DNA of 64,000 nucleotides from Flavicella sediminum (GCF_006381105.1 NZ_VDET01000002.1:713546-777545); one strand, 5' to 3'. Shown: positions 46,421-54,907, counted from the stretch's first letter. A program made the numbers and translations. The notes: a model not told the origin generated them from the letters alone.

Positions 46421-49291
46421 TTAGTAAAACTCAAACGTTAAGTTGATACTAATCGGCTCATCATCATTTCCAAAATAGTTTTCAGAATTTCCTTGTGGAC
46501 CCATAGCATCTCCTGTTTGGAATTTGGTTCCAATAGCTGGAATATTTTTTACAAAGGAAATGTCCCCTTTTGGAAACTGAGGAGAAACTCTTTTCCTAGG
46601 GTCTTCCTTCGGACTCTCTGGAGTTAGCATTCTAAGAAAAGTATTTTCAGAATTGCAATAGACCGTAAATCCATTGTTGTTTTTTCCTTTTAACTGAACC
46701 CAATTCAAACTAGAGAAAAACCCTTTAAATTCAGGATATACAAATCCAGATTCTCCCGTAACGGTATTGTTATAGTCGTTTTCCCATACTTGAAATTTTG
46801 TTCCTTTCATTCTATTTCTCCAAACACGGTACGGTCCATCTCCCAACCATTTCATCCCTGCAACTTCGGTTTCTGGAAAAGAAAATGTAATTCCTTTATA
46901 GCCTTTTACTATTTTTTTTCCTTTTATTTCTACATCTAAATTCAATAAACCATTTGCATAAACCGTCCAAGTAATTTTGTCTGAACTATATTCTTTATGA
47001 CTTGCCCAAGCTGGAGATTTGTCTGACATTTCAAATACTGTAACAATTTCGACTCGGTTTTTCAGTTTCTTTATTTTTACCGATTCAATCTTGTCTTTAT
47101 GCTCAAAAATAACAGGTCCATTGGTAAACGGAATCAACTTGTTTCCTTTTTTAACCTCTTGCAACAAACTTGTTTTTTCTGAAAATGAAAAATGAACTCC
47201 GTTTGCTTCTATATGAATCAATCCATCTGTTACCGAAGTTTTTAGCTTTCCTTTTTCTGAAAAATCAACAAGATTTTTGTTTATTTCCTTTGGTGTTTTT
47301 ACAGGATAACTCCAAGTAAATATTTCCAATCCGTTTGGCGCCGTTGCCGTCATAGTCAGCACATCAGCCGTTTTCCAGTTTTTTGGCAAGGCTATTTTAA
47401 ACGTCCCTTTTTCTGAAGGTTTTAAATCAGGCAAATCAATCGAGTTTTCTGAAATTATTTTGATTGTATCTATTCCGTTTGGCCCGTTAAACTGCCCCCA
47501 TTTTGCCGTCATCTTGCATTCGTTTAAATGGGTATAATGAAATCTGTTTTCTACCCTAAAAACACCCGTGAAATCTGGTTTTATATAACGTTTTTCTATT
47601 GAAATAGGCGACCAAACTTCTTTGATGGTAAAATAACTCGCTTCTTTTTCTCCATAAGGTCCCACAATTCCGTCTGACGCATGATTTCCATCGGTATCTA
47701 ATATTCCATTCTTATCTGTTCTAACCACTGCTTCGTCGGCAAAATCCCATAAAAATCCACCAGCCGACAAAGGCATGTTCCACATTTGTTGCCAATAATC
47801 CTCTAAACCCGCTCCATGACCACCATCATACAAACCATGTAAAAACTCCGTTGGAAAATAAATTTTATCTTTTGCATAAGTATCATAAGCAAACACATGA
47901 TAACTCGGATAGTGCATGGTATTGGTTTTATTAAAAATATTCCAAGGGTGCAACACCTCTCTTTTTTGAATATCCCAAATAGCATAGTCATCGTCTAACT
48001 CGGTATTCCAACCTGTTTCATTTCCGTTGGCCCATAACAATATAGAAGGATGATTGACATCTCTAACCACAGTTTCTTTTACAATTTTTTCTCCTACTTC
48101 TGTATCTAAATGCGGAGAATGCCACGTACACACCTCATCAATTACAAACAAACCTATAGAGTCGCAAGCGGCCAAAAAATGTTTATCTGGAGGATAATGA
48201 GACATACGAACCGCATTCATATTCATATCTTTTATCATTTGTGCGTGTTTGATACTCAAAGTTTTTGAGGTAGTTCTACCCGATGAAGGATAAAAAGAAT
48301 GCCTATTCACTCCTTTAAATTTGATACGTACCCCATTTACATAAATTCCATCTCCTTCTAAAACTTCAACCGTTCTAAAACCAATTCGCTCTTTTACTAT
48401 GTGCAACACATGCTTGTTTTTATCTAAAAGCTGAATATTTAAATCGTATAAATTTGGTTGTTCTGGATTCCACGATTTGATGTTTTTTGCTTTTGTTGTT
48501 AAGGCCCATTTTCCTTTTTCTTGCATGCTTTTAGAAATAGACAACTCTTGTATTTTGTTTCCGTTAACATCCGATAAAAACAGGGCAACCGACTTTGCTT
48601 TTTTAGAATCTGTAAAAACATCGGTAACAATACTTCCATCTGCTTTGGCATCAATAGCCACACGACTGACATTTTCTTTTGGCAAAGCCTCTAAATAAAC
48701 AGGTCGAAAGATGCCTCCAAAAATCCAAAAATCGGCATTGCGTTCTGCAAAATTGATAGAAGCATTTGCGGAAACCTTGTTTACTTTTACCTCTAAAAGA
48801 TTCTCCTCATCGTACTTTAACAACTTAGAAATGGAATATTTGAACTCGTAAAAAGCACCTTGGTGAATTTCTCCCGCCAATTTTCCATTAATTTTCACTT
48901 CGGCATCTGTCATCACGCCTTCAAAAACAATTTTCACCTCTCTGTTCTTCCATTCTTTTGGAACCTTAAATTGATGTTTGTAAAGTCCATACTCCTTATA
49001 GATTGTTTTTTTAGATTTTTCATCGTGACCGTAATTATAATTTCCAAAACCTTGCAATTCCCAACAAGAAGGAACTCCAATTTTTGTCCACTCTTTACTT
49101 CCTCGTCCATCAGAACAATAAAAATCCCATGCTACCATGCTGTCTTTTCCTTTTCCTGATAAATATTGAATTGCTGTTTTCTTTGGATTGGCTTGTAAAT
49201 TGTTGAATTTTTCAGTGTCAGTTTTCATTCCACTTACTGCAAAACTCAAAAGCAAGATAAGTAAGGTTAGTTTTTGATGTGTTTTTTTCAT
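46421..49291 (-). CDS. Secreted GH2 beta-galactosidase-like enzyme (LacZ type)
   Basis: A 956-residue GH2 enzyme with a signal-like N-terminus (LTLLILLLSFAVSG). Order: sugar-binding domain (WTKIGVPSCWELQGFGNY, NADFWIFGGIFRPVYLEA), Ig-like domain (SWNPEQPNLYDLNIQLL), TIM barrel with acid/base Glu425 (LWANGNETGWN) and nucleophile Glu482 (YFPTEFLHG). A C-terminal region follows (KWLGDGPYRVWRNRMKGTKF), typical of a bgal small-chain-like domain. It lies in block E directly after uxaC (6-bp gap), so it may free a galactose-like or uronic sugar upstream of that pathway. Preferred sugar not proven. Confidence 0.92.
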   Translation of the reverse strand: MKKTHQKLTLLILLLSFAVSGMKTDTEKFNNLQANPKKTAIQYLSGKGKDSMVAWDFYCSDGRGSKEWTKIGVPSCWELQGFGNYNYGHDEKSKKTIYKEYGLYKHQFKVPKEWKNREVKIVFEGVMTDAEVKINGKLAGEIHQGAFYEFKYSISKLLKYDEENLLEVKVNKVSANASINFAERNADFWIFGGIFRPVYLEALPKENVSRVAIDAKADGSIVTDVFTDSKKAKSVALFLSDVNGNKIQELSISKSMQEKGKWALTTKAKNIKSWNPEQPNLYDLNIQLLDKNKHVLHIVKERIGFRTVEVLEGDGIYVNGVRIKFKGVNRHSFYPSSGRTTSKTLSIKHAQMIKDMNMNAVRMSHYPPDKHFLAACDSIGLFVIDEVCTWHSPHLDTEVGEKIVKETVVRDVNHPSILLWANGNETGWNTELDDDYAIWDIQKREVLHPWNIFNKTNTMHYPSYHVFAYDTYAKDKIYFPTEFLHGLYDGGHGAGLEDYWQQMWNMPLSAGGFLWDFADEAVVRTDKNGILDTDGNHASDGIVGPYGEKEASYFTIKEVWSPISIEKRYIKPDFTGVFRVENRFHYTHLNECKMTAKWGQFNGPNGIDTIKIISENSIDLPDLKPSEKGTFKIALPKNWKTADVLTMTATAPNGLEIFTWSYPVKTPKEINKNLVDFSEKGKLKTSVTDGLIHIEANGVHFSFSEKTSLLQEVKKGNKLIPFTNGPVIFEHKDKIESVKIKKLKNRVEIVTVFEMSDKSPAWASHKEYSSDKITWTVYANGLLNLDVEIKGKKIVKGYKGITFSFPETEVAGMKWLGDGPYRVWRNRMKGTKFQVWENDYNNTVTGESGFVYPEFKGFFSSLNWVQLKGKNNNGFTVYCNSENTFLRMLTPESPKEDPRKRVSPQFPKGDISFVKNIPAIGTKFQTGDAMGPQGNSENYFGNDDEPISINLTFEFY

Positions 49292-49297
49292 TTTATT

Positions 49298-50701
49298 TTA
49301 TTGAAATTTGAAATAATTTTTTGCGTTGTAATAACTAATATCTTCCACCATTTTTTCTAATAGCTTCATATCGCTTGAGATCAATCCTTTTTTTAAATCG
49401 TTCCCCAATAAATTGCATAATATTCTTCTAAAATATTCATGTCTAGAATAGGATAAAAAACTTCTAGAATCGGTCAGCATACCAATAAAACGACTCAGCA
49501 AACCTAAATTAGACAAGGTATTCATTTGACTTTCCATTCCTGCTTTTTGATCTAAAAACCACCAACCGGTACCAAATTGAATTTTCCCTGGAACAGAACC
49601 ATCTTGAAAATTGCCAATCATGGTTGCCACTACTTCATTGTGTGCCGGATTTAGATTGTAAATAATTGTTTTGCCCAATTGATCACTTCGATCCAATCGA
49701 TCTAAAAATTTAGACATAGAACCTGCCACACTAATATCATGAATGGAGTCAAAACCCGCATCTGGCCCTAATTTCTCTAACAATCTACTGTTATTATTTC
49801 GAATAGCCCCATAATGGTATTGCTGTGTCCAACCTTTTTTATGATCCATCAAACCAAACTCGTACAACATGGCCGATTTGAATTTACGAATTTCTTTATT
49901 TGACAATTCAATTCCAGAACGAAGCTTGTAAAAAAAGGTTTTAATTTCTGATTCTTGATAGTCTTCTGCATAAAACTCCTCAATTCCGTGATCCGAAATT
50001 TTACAGCCCATGGCATCAAAAAAATCGTGACGTTGGTTCAAAGCTGCCATCAAATCTTCTAATGTATTTATTCGACTATTTGAAACTTTTTCTAAGCGAT
50101 CTATGTATTCATTGTAAATATTCACCTCTTCTACCGCCATTGCTTTGTCGGGACGCCAAGTAGGCAAAACTCTGGTTGTACAATTACTTTCCGCAATTTG
50201 TTTGTGATATTCCAAAGAATCAATGGGGTCATCTGTGGTACACACCAATTCTACCTGCATCATTTTCATTAAGCCTTGCGGTTTGTAAGCCTCTGTTTTT
50301 AGTTTGTCATTGGCTAGGTCCCAAACTTCTTTGGCTGTATCAGCATTTAAAATACCTTCGTAACCAAAAAAAGATTTTAATTCCATATGGGTCCAGTGAT
50401 ACAAAGGATTTCTTAAAGTATACGGAACAGTTGCTGCCCATTTTTGAAATTTCTCCCAATCACTGGCATCACCAGTACAAAATTTTTCATCCACTCCATT
50501 GGTACGCATACTTCTCCATTTGTAATGGTCACCGTCTAACCACAAATGTGTCAGATTTCGAAAATTCTTATTCTCAGCAATCACCTTTGGGTCTAAATGA
50601 CAGTGGTAATCAATAATAGGCATATGCACCGCCTTGTTATGATAGAGTTCCTTCGCTACCGAAGTTTCCAAAATAAAATCATCATCTAAAAATGTTCTCA
50701 T
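49298..50701 (-). CDS. uxaC: Uronate isomerase (glucuronate/galacturonate isomerase)
   Basis: A 467-residue cytoplasmic enzyme of the UxaC family, which converts D-glucuronate to D-fructuronate and D-galacturonate to D-tagaturonate. The metal-binding HCH (IIDYHCHLDPKVIAENK, residues about 30-45) and the substrate region RNPLYHWTHMELKSFFG are characteristic. AMLYEFGLMDHKKGWTQQYH and NPAHNEVVATMIGNFQDGSV lie further on. It is the first gene of block E and diverges from the winged-helix regulator. Its presence shows that uronic acid is expected from the substrate. Subsequent enzymes of the pathway are not in the window. Confidence 0.95.
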   Translation of the reverse strand: MRTFLDDDFILETSVAKELYHNKAVHMPIIDYHCHLDPKVIAENKNFRNLTHLWLDGDHYKWRSMRTNGVDEKFCTGDASDWEKFQKWAATVPYTLRNPLYHWTHMELKSFFGYEGILNADTAKEVWDLANDKLKTEAYKPQGLMKMMQVELVCTTDDPIDSLEYHKQIAESNCTTRVLPTWRPDKAMAVEEVNIYNEYIDRLEKVSNSRINTLEDLMAALNQRHDFFDAMGCKISDHGIEEFYAEDYQESEIKTFFYKLRSGIELSNKEIRKFKSAMLYEFGLMDHKKGWTQQYHYGAIRNNNSRLLEKLGPDAGFDSIHDISVAGSMSKFLDRLDRSDQLGKTIIYNLNPAHNEVVATMIGNFQDGSVPGKIQFGTGWWFLDQKAGMESQMNTLSNLGLLSRFIGMLTDSRSFLSYSRHEYFRRILCNLLGNDLKKGLISSDMKLLEKMVEDISYYNAKNYFKFQ

Positions 50702-50776
50702 GCGCTTGCATTTATTTTAATATCCTAAAGGAAACGGTCATTGGCTTTTTAAAACGAAATTTAAAAAACACTCCCT

Positions 50777-50784
50777 CAAATTTA
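50777..50784 (-). promoter_or_regulatory. Promoter -7 box TAAATTTG before uxaC
   Basis: On the minus strand TAAATTTG matches the Bacteroidota -7 consensus TAnnTTTG. It is 76 bases before the uxaC start, a plausible promoter for block E. No -33 element is clear. Confidence 0.4.
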
Positions 50785-50807
50785 GTCACACGCTTTTGTT
50801 TTCATAA

Positions 50808-50843
50808 CTTTAACGCAGCTTTAACGGTAGCTATAACGGTTAA
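50808..50843. promoter_or_regulatory. Phased repeats CTTTAACG / CTTTAACG / CTATAACGGTTAA
   Basis: Three near-identical words begin at 50808, 50819 and 50831, spaced 11 and 12 bases, so they face the same side of the helix. The last includes TAACGGTTAA (50834-50843), the reverse complement of the 10-mer in the other regulator gap (16687-16696). It is a candidate operator of the winged-helix regulator next to it. Confidence 0.45.
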
Positions 50844-50889
50844 TGAATCTTTAAATGCTCAGCAAATACAACGAATACTAAAAAAGACC

Positions 50890-52041
50890 ATGCAACTGAC
50901 CCCTTCGCAAAAACAAGAAATTGTTACTAAAATAAGAAATAGCAGTACCTTAAAAAATGCGCCGACAAGCAGTGCTTTATTGCAATATTTACATGAAGCT
51001 ACCTTAAAAAACACGGTTTTAAAAGAAGGGGTTATTGACATAGAATTTTTTGGCAGCAAAGAAATTGAAGAGCGCAACAATCCTCGAGTTCGGGTAAATG
51101 TGTACAACTTAAGGAAGAAACTTGTGTCTTATTATACCGAAGAAGGCAAAGAAGATCTTTGGCGACTTTCCATAGAAAAAGGACAATACAAGGTAAGTTT
51201 TGCTAAATCTGAAATTTATACAAAACCGAAACGAAAAATAAATTGGAAGCAACTAATTCCTTATACAGGTTTGGTTATTGCCATTGCTACTATTATTTCA
51301 ATGAATACCACGCCAAAAGCACCTAAAATTTGGAAAAGCTTTTTAGAAACAGAGGAGCATAGTAATTTATTTATCGGAGATCATTTTGGAATTACGGGAA
51401 CTACCATTACCAATGGCTACGGTTGGACACGTGATTTTAATATCAATACCACCAATGAGTTTTACCAACTTTTAGACGCACAACCAGAGTTAAGAGATAA
51501 AATAAAACCGGCACAATATAGCTATAGCACCAGAATGAGTGCTATTACCACTCAGAAATTACAAGAGCTCTATCAGCAGCATGATCGGAAATTTGAAATT
51601 CGATTTTCTACACAAACTTCTATTCCCGAAATAAAAGAAAGAAATGCTATTTATGTAGGGCCTACCAAAAACAAAAATCAATTTCTTACTTTTTTTAATG
51701 AAGGGAATCCTTATTGTAAAATTAAAGAAGAGCAATTAGTTGTTTCCAAGCACCCGGAAATAAAGGACATAAAAATCCCATTAAATTCTAAAACCACAAC
51801 GGAAGAATACGCAATTGTTTCAAAATATGCGAGCATTGGAAATAAAGAACATTTTGTGTTTTTTTCACAGCACGATATTGGTGTAAGTGCCACCGTAGCT
51901 TATTTTACAAATTTAGACAGCATTGCCCAGTTTGAAAAAAAGTACTTGCCCAAACACCAACATTTTACGGCCATTTATAAAGTCAAAGGTTTGAACAGAA
52001 CAGACACTAATTTAAAATTAATTCAAGTCATTCCTTTTTAG
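50890..52041 (+). CDS. Membrane-tethered winged-helix regulator with extracytoplasmic sensor (second copy)
   Basis: About 383 residues, paralogous along its whole length to 16839-18014. The N-terminal winged-helix-like domain has SALLQYLHEATLKNTVLKEG, VRVNVYNLRKKLVSYYTEEG and LSIEKGQYKVSF. A membrane helix follows (LIPYTGLVIAIATIISM). The C-terminal sensor contains AIYVGPTKNKNQFLTFF, EEYAIVSKYAS and SQHDIGVSATVAYFTN, matching VSNNDIGVLATV of the first copy. I chose the ATG at 50890 because homology begins there. An upstream frame opening at 50692 lies inside the uxaC coding region and the promoter gap. It diverges from uxaC. No other function is assignable. Confidence 0.76.
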   Translation: MQLTPSQKQEIVTKIRNSSTLKNAPTSSALLQYLHEATLKNTVLKEGVIDIEFFGSKEIEERNNPRVRVNVYNLRKKLVSYYTEEGKEDLWRLSIEKGQYKVSFAKSEIYTKPKRKINWKQLIPYTGLVIAIATIISMNTTPKAPKIWKSFLETEEHSNLFIGDHFGITGTTITNGYGWTRDFNINTTNEFYQLLDAQPELRDKIKPAQYSYSTRMSAITTQKLQELYQQHDRKFEIRFSTQTSIPEIKERNAIYVGPTKNKNQFLTFFNEGNPYCKIKEEQLVVSKHPEIKDIKIPLNSKTTTEEYAIVSKYASIGNKEHFVFFSQHDIGVSATVAYFTNLDSIAQFEKKYLPKHQHFTAIYKVKGLNRTDTNLKLIQVIPF

Positions 52042-52044
52042 ACT

Positions 52045-52692
52045 TTATTTATTTTCGAGAAACTCAGTTAACACTTGTTTAAACACACTAACAGGTTGTG
52101 CTCCTGTAACGGCATTTTTTCTATTAAAAACAATGGTAGGCACAGAACGAACACCTAATTTTTGCCAATAGCCTTCCTGCTCTTTTACTTCGTTTCTTAT
52201 TTCTTCGTTGTCTAATCTTGCCAAAGCTTCTTCAGCATTTAAACCTACGGCTAACAAAGCCTCTTTTAAAACAGTTCTTTTTGAAACATCTTTTCGCTCA
52301 CTAAAAAAAGAAGCCGTTAGGCGCATTTTTAATTCTGTTTGCTTGCCAAATTCTTTTGCATATTCCAACAAAATATGGGCTTCAAAAGTATTTGCCATAC
52401 GCATGTCTTCAAAAAAGTCAAAGTCAAAGCCTAGTTCAGCACCAGCTTCCGTCATTTGGTCTTGCGATTGTTTTTGTTGTTCTGACGTAGAACCATATTT
52501 TTCAGCAATATGTTCCTGTAAATTTTGACCTTCCACCGGCATATTCGGATTTAATTCAAAAGGCTGCCATTCAATTTCTACCTGATCTTCAATACCTAAT
52601 TCAACAATTGCTTTTTCCAAACGTTTGTAACCAATGGTACACCAAGGGCATACAACATCAGAAACAATATCTATTTTTAATTTTTCTTTCAT
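52045..52692 (-). CDS. DsbA-family (FrnE-like) thiol oxidoreductase
   Basis: A 215-residue thioredoxin-fold protein with the redox motif CPWC (residues 15-18, in VVCPWCTIGYKRLEKAI). A long helical insert and the conserved cis-proline region SVPTIVFNRKNAVTGAQP follow. It has no signal peptide, so it acts in the cytoplasm. FrnE/DsbA-like members catalyse thiol-disulfide exchange or isomerise polyketides. It is the last gene of a redox cluster and nearly abuts the regulator at 50890-52041 on the opposite strand. Its exact role is unknown. Confidence 0.9.
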   Translation of the reverse strand: MKEKLKIDIVSDVVCPWCTIGYKRLEKAIVELGIEDQVEIEWQPFELNPNMPVEGQNLQEHIAEKYGSTSEQQKQSQDQMTEAGAELGFDFDFFEDMRMANTFEAHILLEYAKEFGKQTELKMRLTASFFSERKDVSKRTVLKEALLAVGLNAEEALARLDNEEIRNEVKEQEGYWQKLGVRSVPTIVFNRKNAVTGAQPVSVFKQVLTEFLENK

Positions 52693-52855
52693 TTTAGTTT
52701 TGTTTTTAATTTATCATCCTTCATTGCCGCCGTCCTTTAAAATGAAGCAACCGTCGAACAAGGATTTTATAGTCGTTAAAATAAGGAAATACCTACATTA
52801 AAAAGAGTCGCTATTTGAAATAAATTCCTTCGTTAAGGACTTTAATTTTTTTTTC

Positions 52856-53512
52856 TTATTTCAATTTTGATAAGGCTGAAATAATTTCGGAAGGCTCTGC
52901 TCTATTTCTATAATCTTCGTCTAAAAAGGCATATTGAATGATTCCTTTTTGATCAATGACATAGGTGGCAGCTAAGGGCAACTGATTTCCTTCATCTCCA
53001 TTATAAGCACTCAACCCAAAAGCTGTTTCGTAAATAGCTGCTACTTCTTTGGTGAGTTCAAAAACAACTCCAAATTCTTTTGCTACTTTATTGCCAACAT
53101 CACTTAAAACCGAAAATTCTAAATTATTTTTTTCAGAAGTACTTAACGATTTGTCTGGTAATTCTGGTGTTAACGCTAATAAGCTTGCTCCTGCTTTTTG
53201 AAATTCAGGCAATTTTTCTTGTAAATAGTGCAAGGTAATATTGCAATAGGGACACCAGCCACCTCGGTACCAAGTCAATACCACTGGACCTTTTTTCAAT
53301 TCTTCAGCTAAAGAAACAGATGTATTTAAAGCATTTTTTAAACTAAAATTAGGTGCTTTATCACCTATGGTTAAAGCTTTCTCTAATACGCCTGAATTTT
53401 TAACCGCTAAAATTCCATCGGCATAAATTTGAAGGCGTTCTTCTGTAAATTTTTTAGAAGCCTCATTTCGTTTGTTTTCTAATAAAGAGTCTAAAGTAGT
53501 TGACTTGTTCAT
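52856..53512 (-). CDS. Peroxiredoxin-like (AhpC/TSA) protein
   Basis: A 218-residue peroxiredoxin-like protein. The thioredoxin-fold region begins at IGDKAPNFSLKNALNTSVSL. The active-site segment is TWYRGGWCPYCNITLHYLQE with Cys87 and Cys90, a CxxC form seen in peroxiredoxin-like/redoxin proteins. Additional motifs are LSDVGNKVAKEFGVVF and AATYVIDQKGIIQYAF. It is cytoplasmic and probably reduces peroxides with help from thiol partners nearby. It lies between the DsbA-like and AhpD-like genes, separated by 163 and 131 bp. Confidence 0.9.
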   Translation of the reverse strand: MNKSTTLDSLLENKRNEASKKFTEERLQIYADGILAVKNSGVLEKALTIGDKAPNFSLKNALNTSVSLAEELKKGPVVLTWYRGGWCPYCNITLHYLQEKLPEFQKAGASLLALTPELPDKSLSTSEKNNLEFSVLSDVGNKVAKEFGVVFELTKEVAAIYETAFGLSAYNGDEGNQLPLAATYVIDQKGIIQYAFLDEDYRNRAEPSEIISALSKLK

Positions 53513-53582
53513 GTAATTTTTTTTAAATATTTTATTTCAAACTTCTTTTTCTCAAGGAATGCGTTTCAAACTATTTGAAGAC

Positions 53583-53617
53583 GACCAAACTTCCGCAAAA
53601 ATCACGGAAGTTTGGTC
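53583..53617 (-). terminator. Perfect 13-bp hairpin after the AhpD-like gene
   Basis: GACCAAACTTCCG (53583-53595) pairs exactly with 53605-53617 across a 9-base loop. It starts about 26 bases past the AhpD-like stop on the minus strand. No T-run follows, so it may be an attenuator or RNA-stabilising hairpin instead of an ordinary terminator. Confidence 0.5.
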
Positions 53618-53643
53618 ACATTCACTTTGTATTATTTATAAAC

Positions 53644-54207
53644 TTAAGAAGCTACATTTTCTTTTGTCCAAGCAAACTTTTGAAAAGGGGCATCTACAGG
53701 TGTATTGGCAATATGATTGGTATAGTTACTAATCACTTTTTGTGACAATCCTAAAATTACTTCTAATACTTGTTGCTCACCATAACCTACTGCATAAAAT
53801 GCTTGTAATTCTTCTGGAGTTACATGTCCTCTATTTCTAGTAATTACTAAAGTTAAGGTACGTAAGGCTTCTAATTTCGGGTTTTCAAGTGGCGTTTCAT
53901 TACGCAAAGCCTCTGAAATACTTTGATCCACTTTCATCATGTTTGCAATGGCCGTATGTGCAGGAACACAATAATGACATGCATGCTCTACATTAATTGT
54001 TTGCCAAACCACCGTTAACTCCTCTTTGTCAAATGAAGTCTCTGTAAATAATTTATGAATGGTTTGGTAGGCTTCTAAAATACCAGGAGCTCCTGCTAAA
54101 ACACCATGTAAACCAGGTATCATTCCATTTGATTTTAAAGATTGTTCTAATAAAGCCTTGCTACCTTCAGGTGCTGATTCAATGTTGTGAATTTTTAAAG
54201 TTGTCAT
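53644..54207 (-). CDS. AhpD-like carboxymuconolactone decarboxylase-family protein
   Basis: A 187-residue helical protein of the CMD/AhpD family. The redox/proton relay motif is EHACHYCVPAH, giving Cys77, Cys80 and His84 in the E-x2-C-x2-C-x3-H pattern. Members reduce hydroperoxides or act as redox partners of peroxiredoxins, matching the neighbour at 52856. A copy of the TetR operator candidate lies 60 bases upstream (54267-54286), so it is probably the direct target of the TetR gene at 54304-54867. Confidence 0.92.
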   Translation of the reverse strand: MTTLKIHNIESAPEGSKALLEQSLKSNGMIPGLHGVLAGAPGILEAYQTIHKLFTETSFDKEELTVVWQTINVEHACHYCVPAHTAIANMMKVDQSISEALRNETPLENPKLEALRTLTLVITRNRGHVTPEELQAFYAVGYGEQQVLEVILGLSQKVISNYTNHIANTPVDAPFQKFAWTKENVAS

Positions 54208-54266
54208 ATTTTCTAATTTTTAATTTGTGATGAATTATTTTATTTCTGTTTTTATAAATTTTCAAT

Positions 54267-54286
54267 AACTAAACAATCGGTTAGTT
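54267..54286. promoter_or_regulatory. TetR operator candidate, copy 1
   Basis: The 20-mer AACTAAACAATCGGTTAGTT is identical to 54888-54907. With flanks it forms a perfect 9-bp inverted repeat AATAACTAA/TTAGTTATT around an 8-base centre (54264-54289). It precedes the AhpD-like gene, which begins at 54207. Confidence 0.72.
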
Positions 54287-54303
54287 ATTGTGTAAAAAAA
54301 ATG

Positions 54304-54867
54304 TCAAAGATTTTTAAAGGTCATTTCTATATAATCTTCTATTTCTTTTTTATCATTTACACGGGTTGCTGCTGCCAAACCGTGTTTTGCTAAGACCAAA
54401 AAATTGGCTTGTTTTTGAAGCGTTTCGTCATTTTTAGTGCTATCCATTTTTAGTTTTTCAATAAATAAATTCTTCAAGCTTTTCATAAAAGAAGCCATTT
54501 GTTCTTTTATAATTTGATCTTCGCTTCCTGAAAATTCATTGTAAGTATTTGTCACCATACAGCCTTTTTCAAATCCTTGTTGGTACCCTATGGCCACCGA
54601 ATCATAAAAAAATTGTTTGATATCTTCCACACCACCAGAAGCATTTTTAAATTTATCAAACATCGTTTTGGTCTTTTCTTGATAACATTTTAAGCTCTCT
54701 ACAAAAACCCCATGTTTGTTTCCAAAACTGGCATAGATCGAAAATTTATTGATGCCCATTTGTTTTTCAAGCATCTGCATAGAAGTATTTTCATAGCCAT
54801 TGCGCCAAAATAGGTACATCGCCTTTTCTATTACTTCTTCTTCGTTATATTGTTTTTTTCTTGCCAT
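54304..54867 (-). CDS. TetR-family transcriptional regulator
   Basis: A 187-residue TetR repressor. The N-terminal helix-turn-helix is visible in EEEVIEKAMYLFWRNGYENT and MLEKQMGINKFSIYASFGNK (residues 8-48). The ligand-binding C-terminal part is less conserved (FFYDSVAIGYQQGFEKGCMV). Two identical 20-bp palindromic elements flank its transcript: one in front of its own gene, one in front of the AhpD-like gene. This implies autoregulation and control of the redox genes. The ligand is unknown. Confidence 0.93.
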   Translation of the reverse strand: MARKKQYNEEEVIEKAMYLFWRNGYENTSMQMLEKQMGINKFSIYASFGNKHGVFVESLKCYQEKTKTMFDKFKNASGGVEDIKQFFYDSVAIGYQQGFEKGCMVTNTYNEFSGSEDQIIKEQMASFMKSLKNLFIEKLKMDSTKNDETLQKQANFLVLAKHGLAAATRVNDKKEIEDYIEMTFKNL

Positions 54868-54887
54868 GATTTCTAACTACACAGCAA

Positions 54888-54907
54888 AACTAAACAATCG
54901 GTTAGTT
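54888..54907. promoter_or_regulatory. TetR operator candidate, copy 2 (autoregulatory)
   Basis: The 20-mer AACTAAACAATCGGTTAGTT is identical to copy 1 and starts 21 bases upstream of the tetR start (54867). This spacing fits steric block of its own promoter. Confidence 0.72.

Noticed and set aside
5213-50701. Naming the substrate as fucoidan, carrageenan, ulvan or porphyran
   Set aside because: The enzyme set has elements of several (GH29, GH117, UxaC) but lacks diagnostic enzymes: no GH107/GH168 seen, no GH16/GH82/GH86, no PL24/25/28/40 and no GH105.
50692-50889. A longer N-terminus for the second winged-helix regulator
   Set aside because: It overlaps the uxaC start and its promoter gap, and homology with the first copy begins only at the ATG at 50890.
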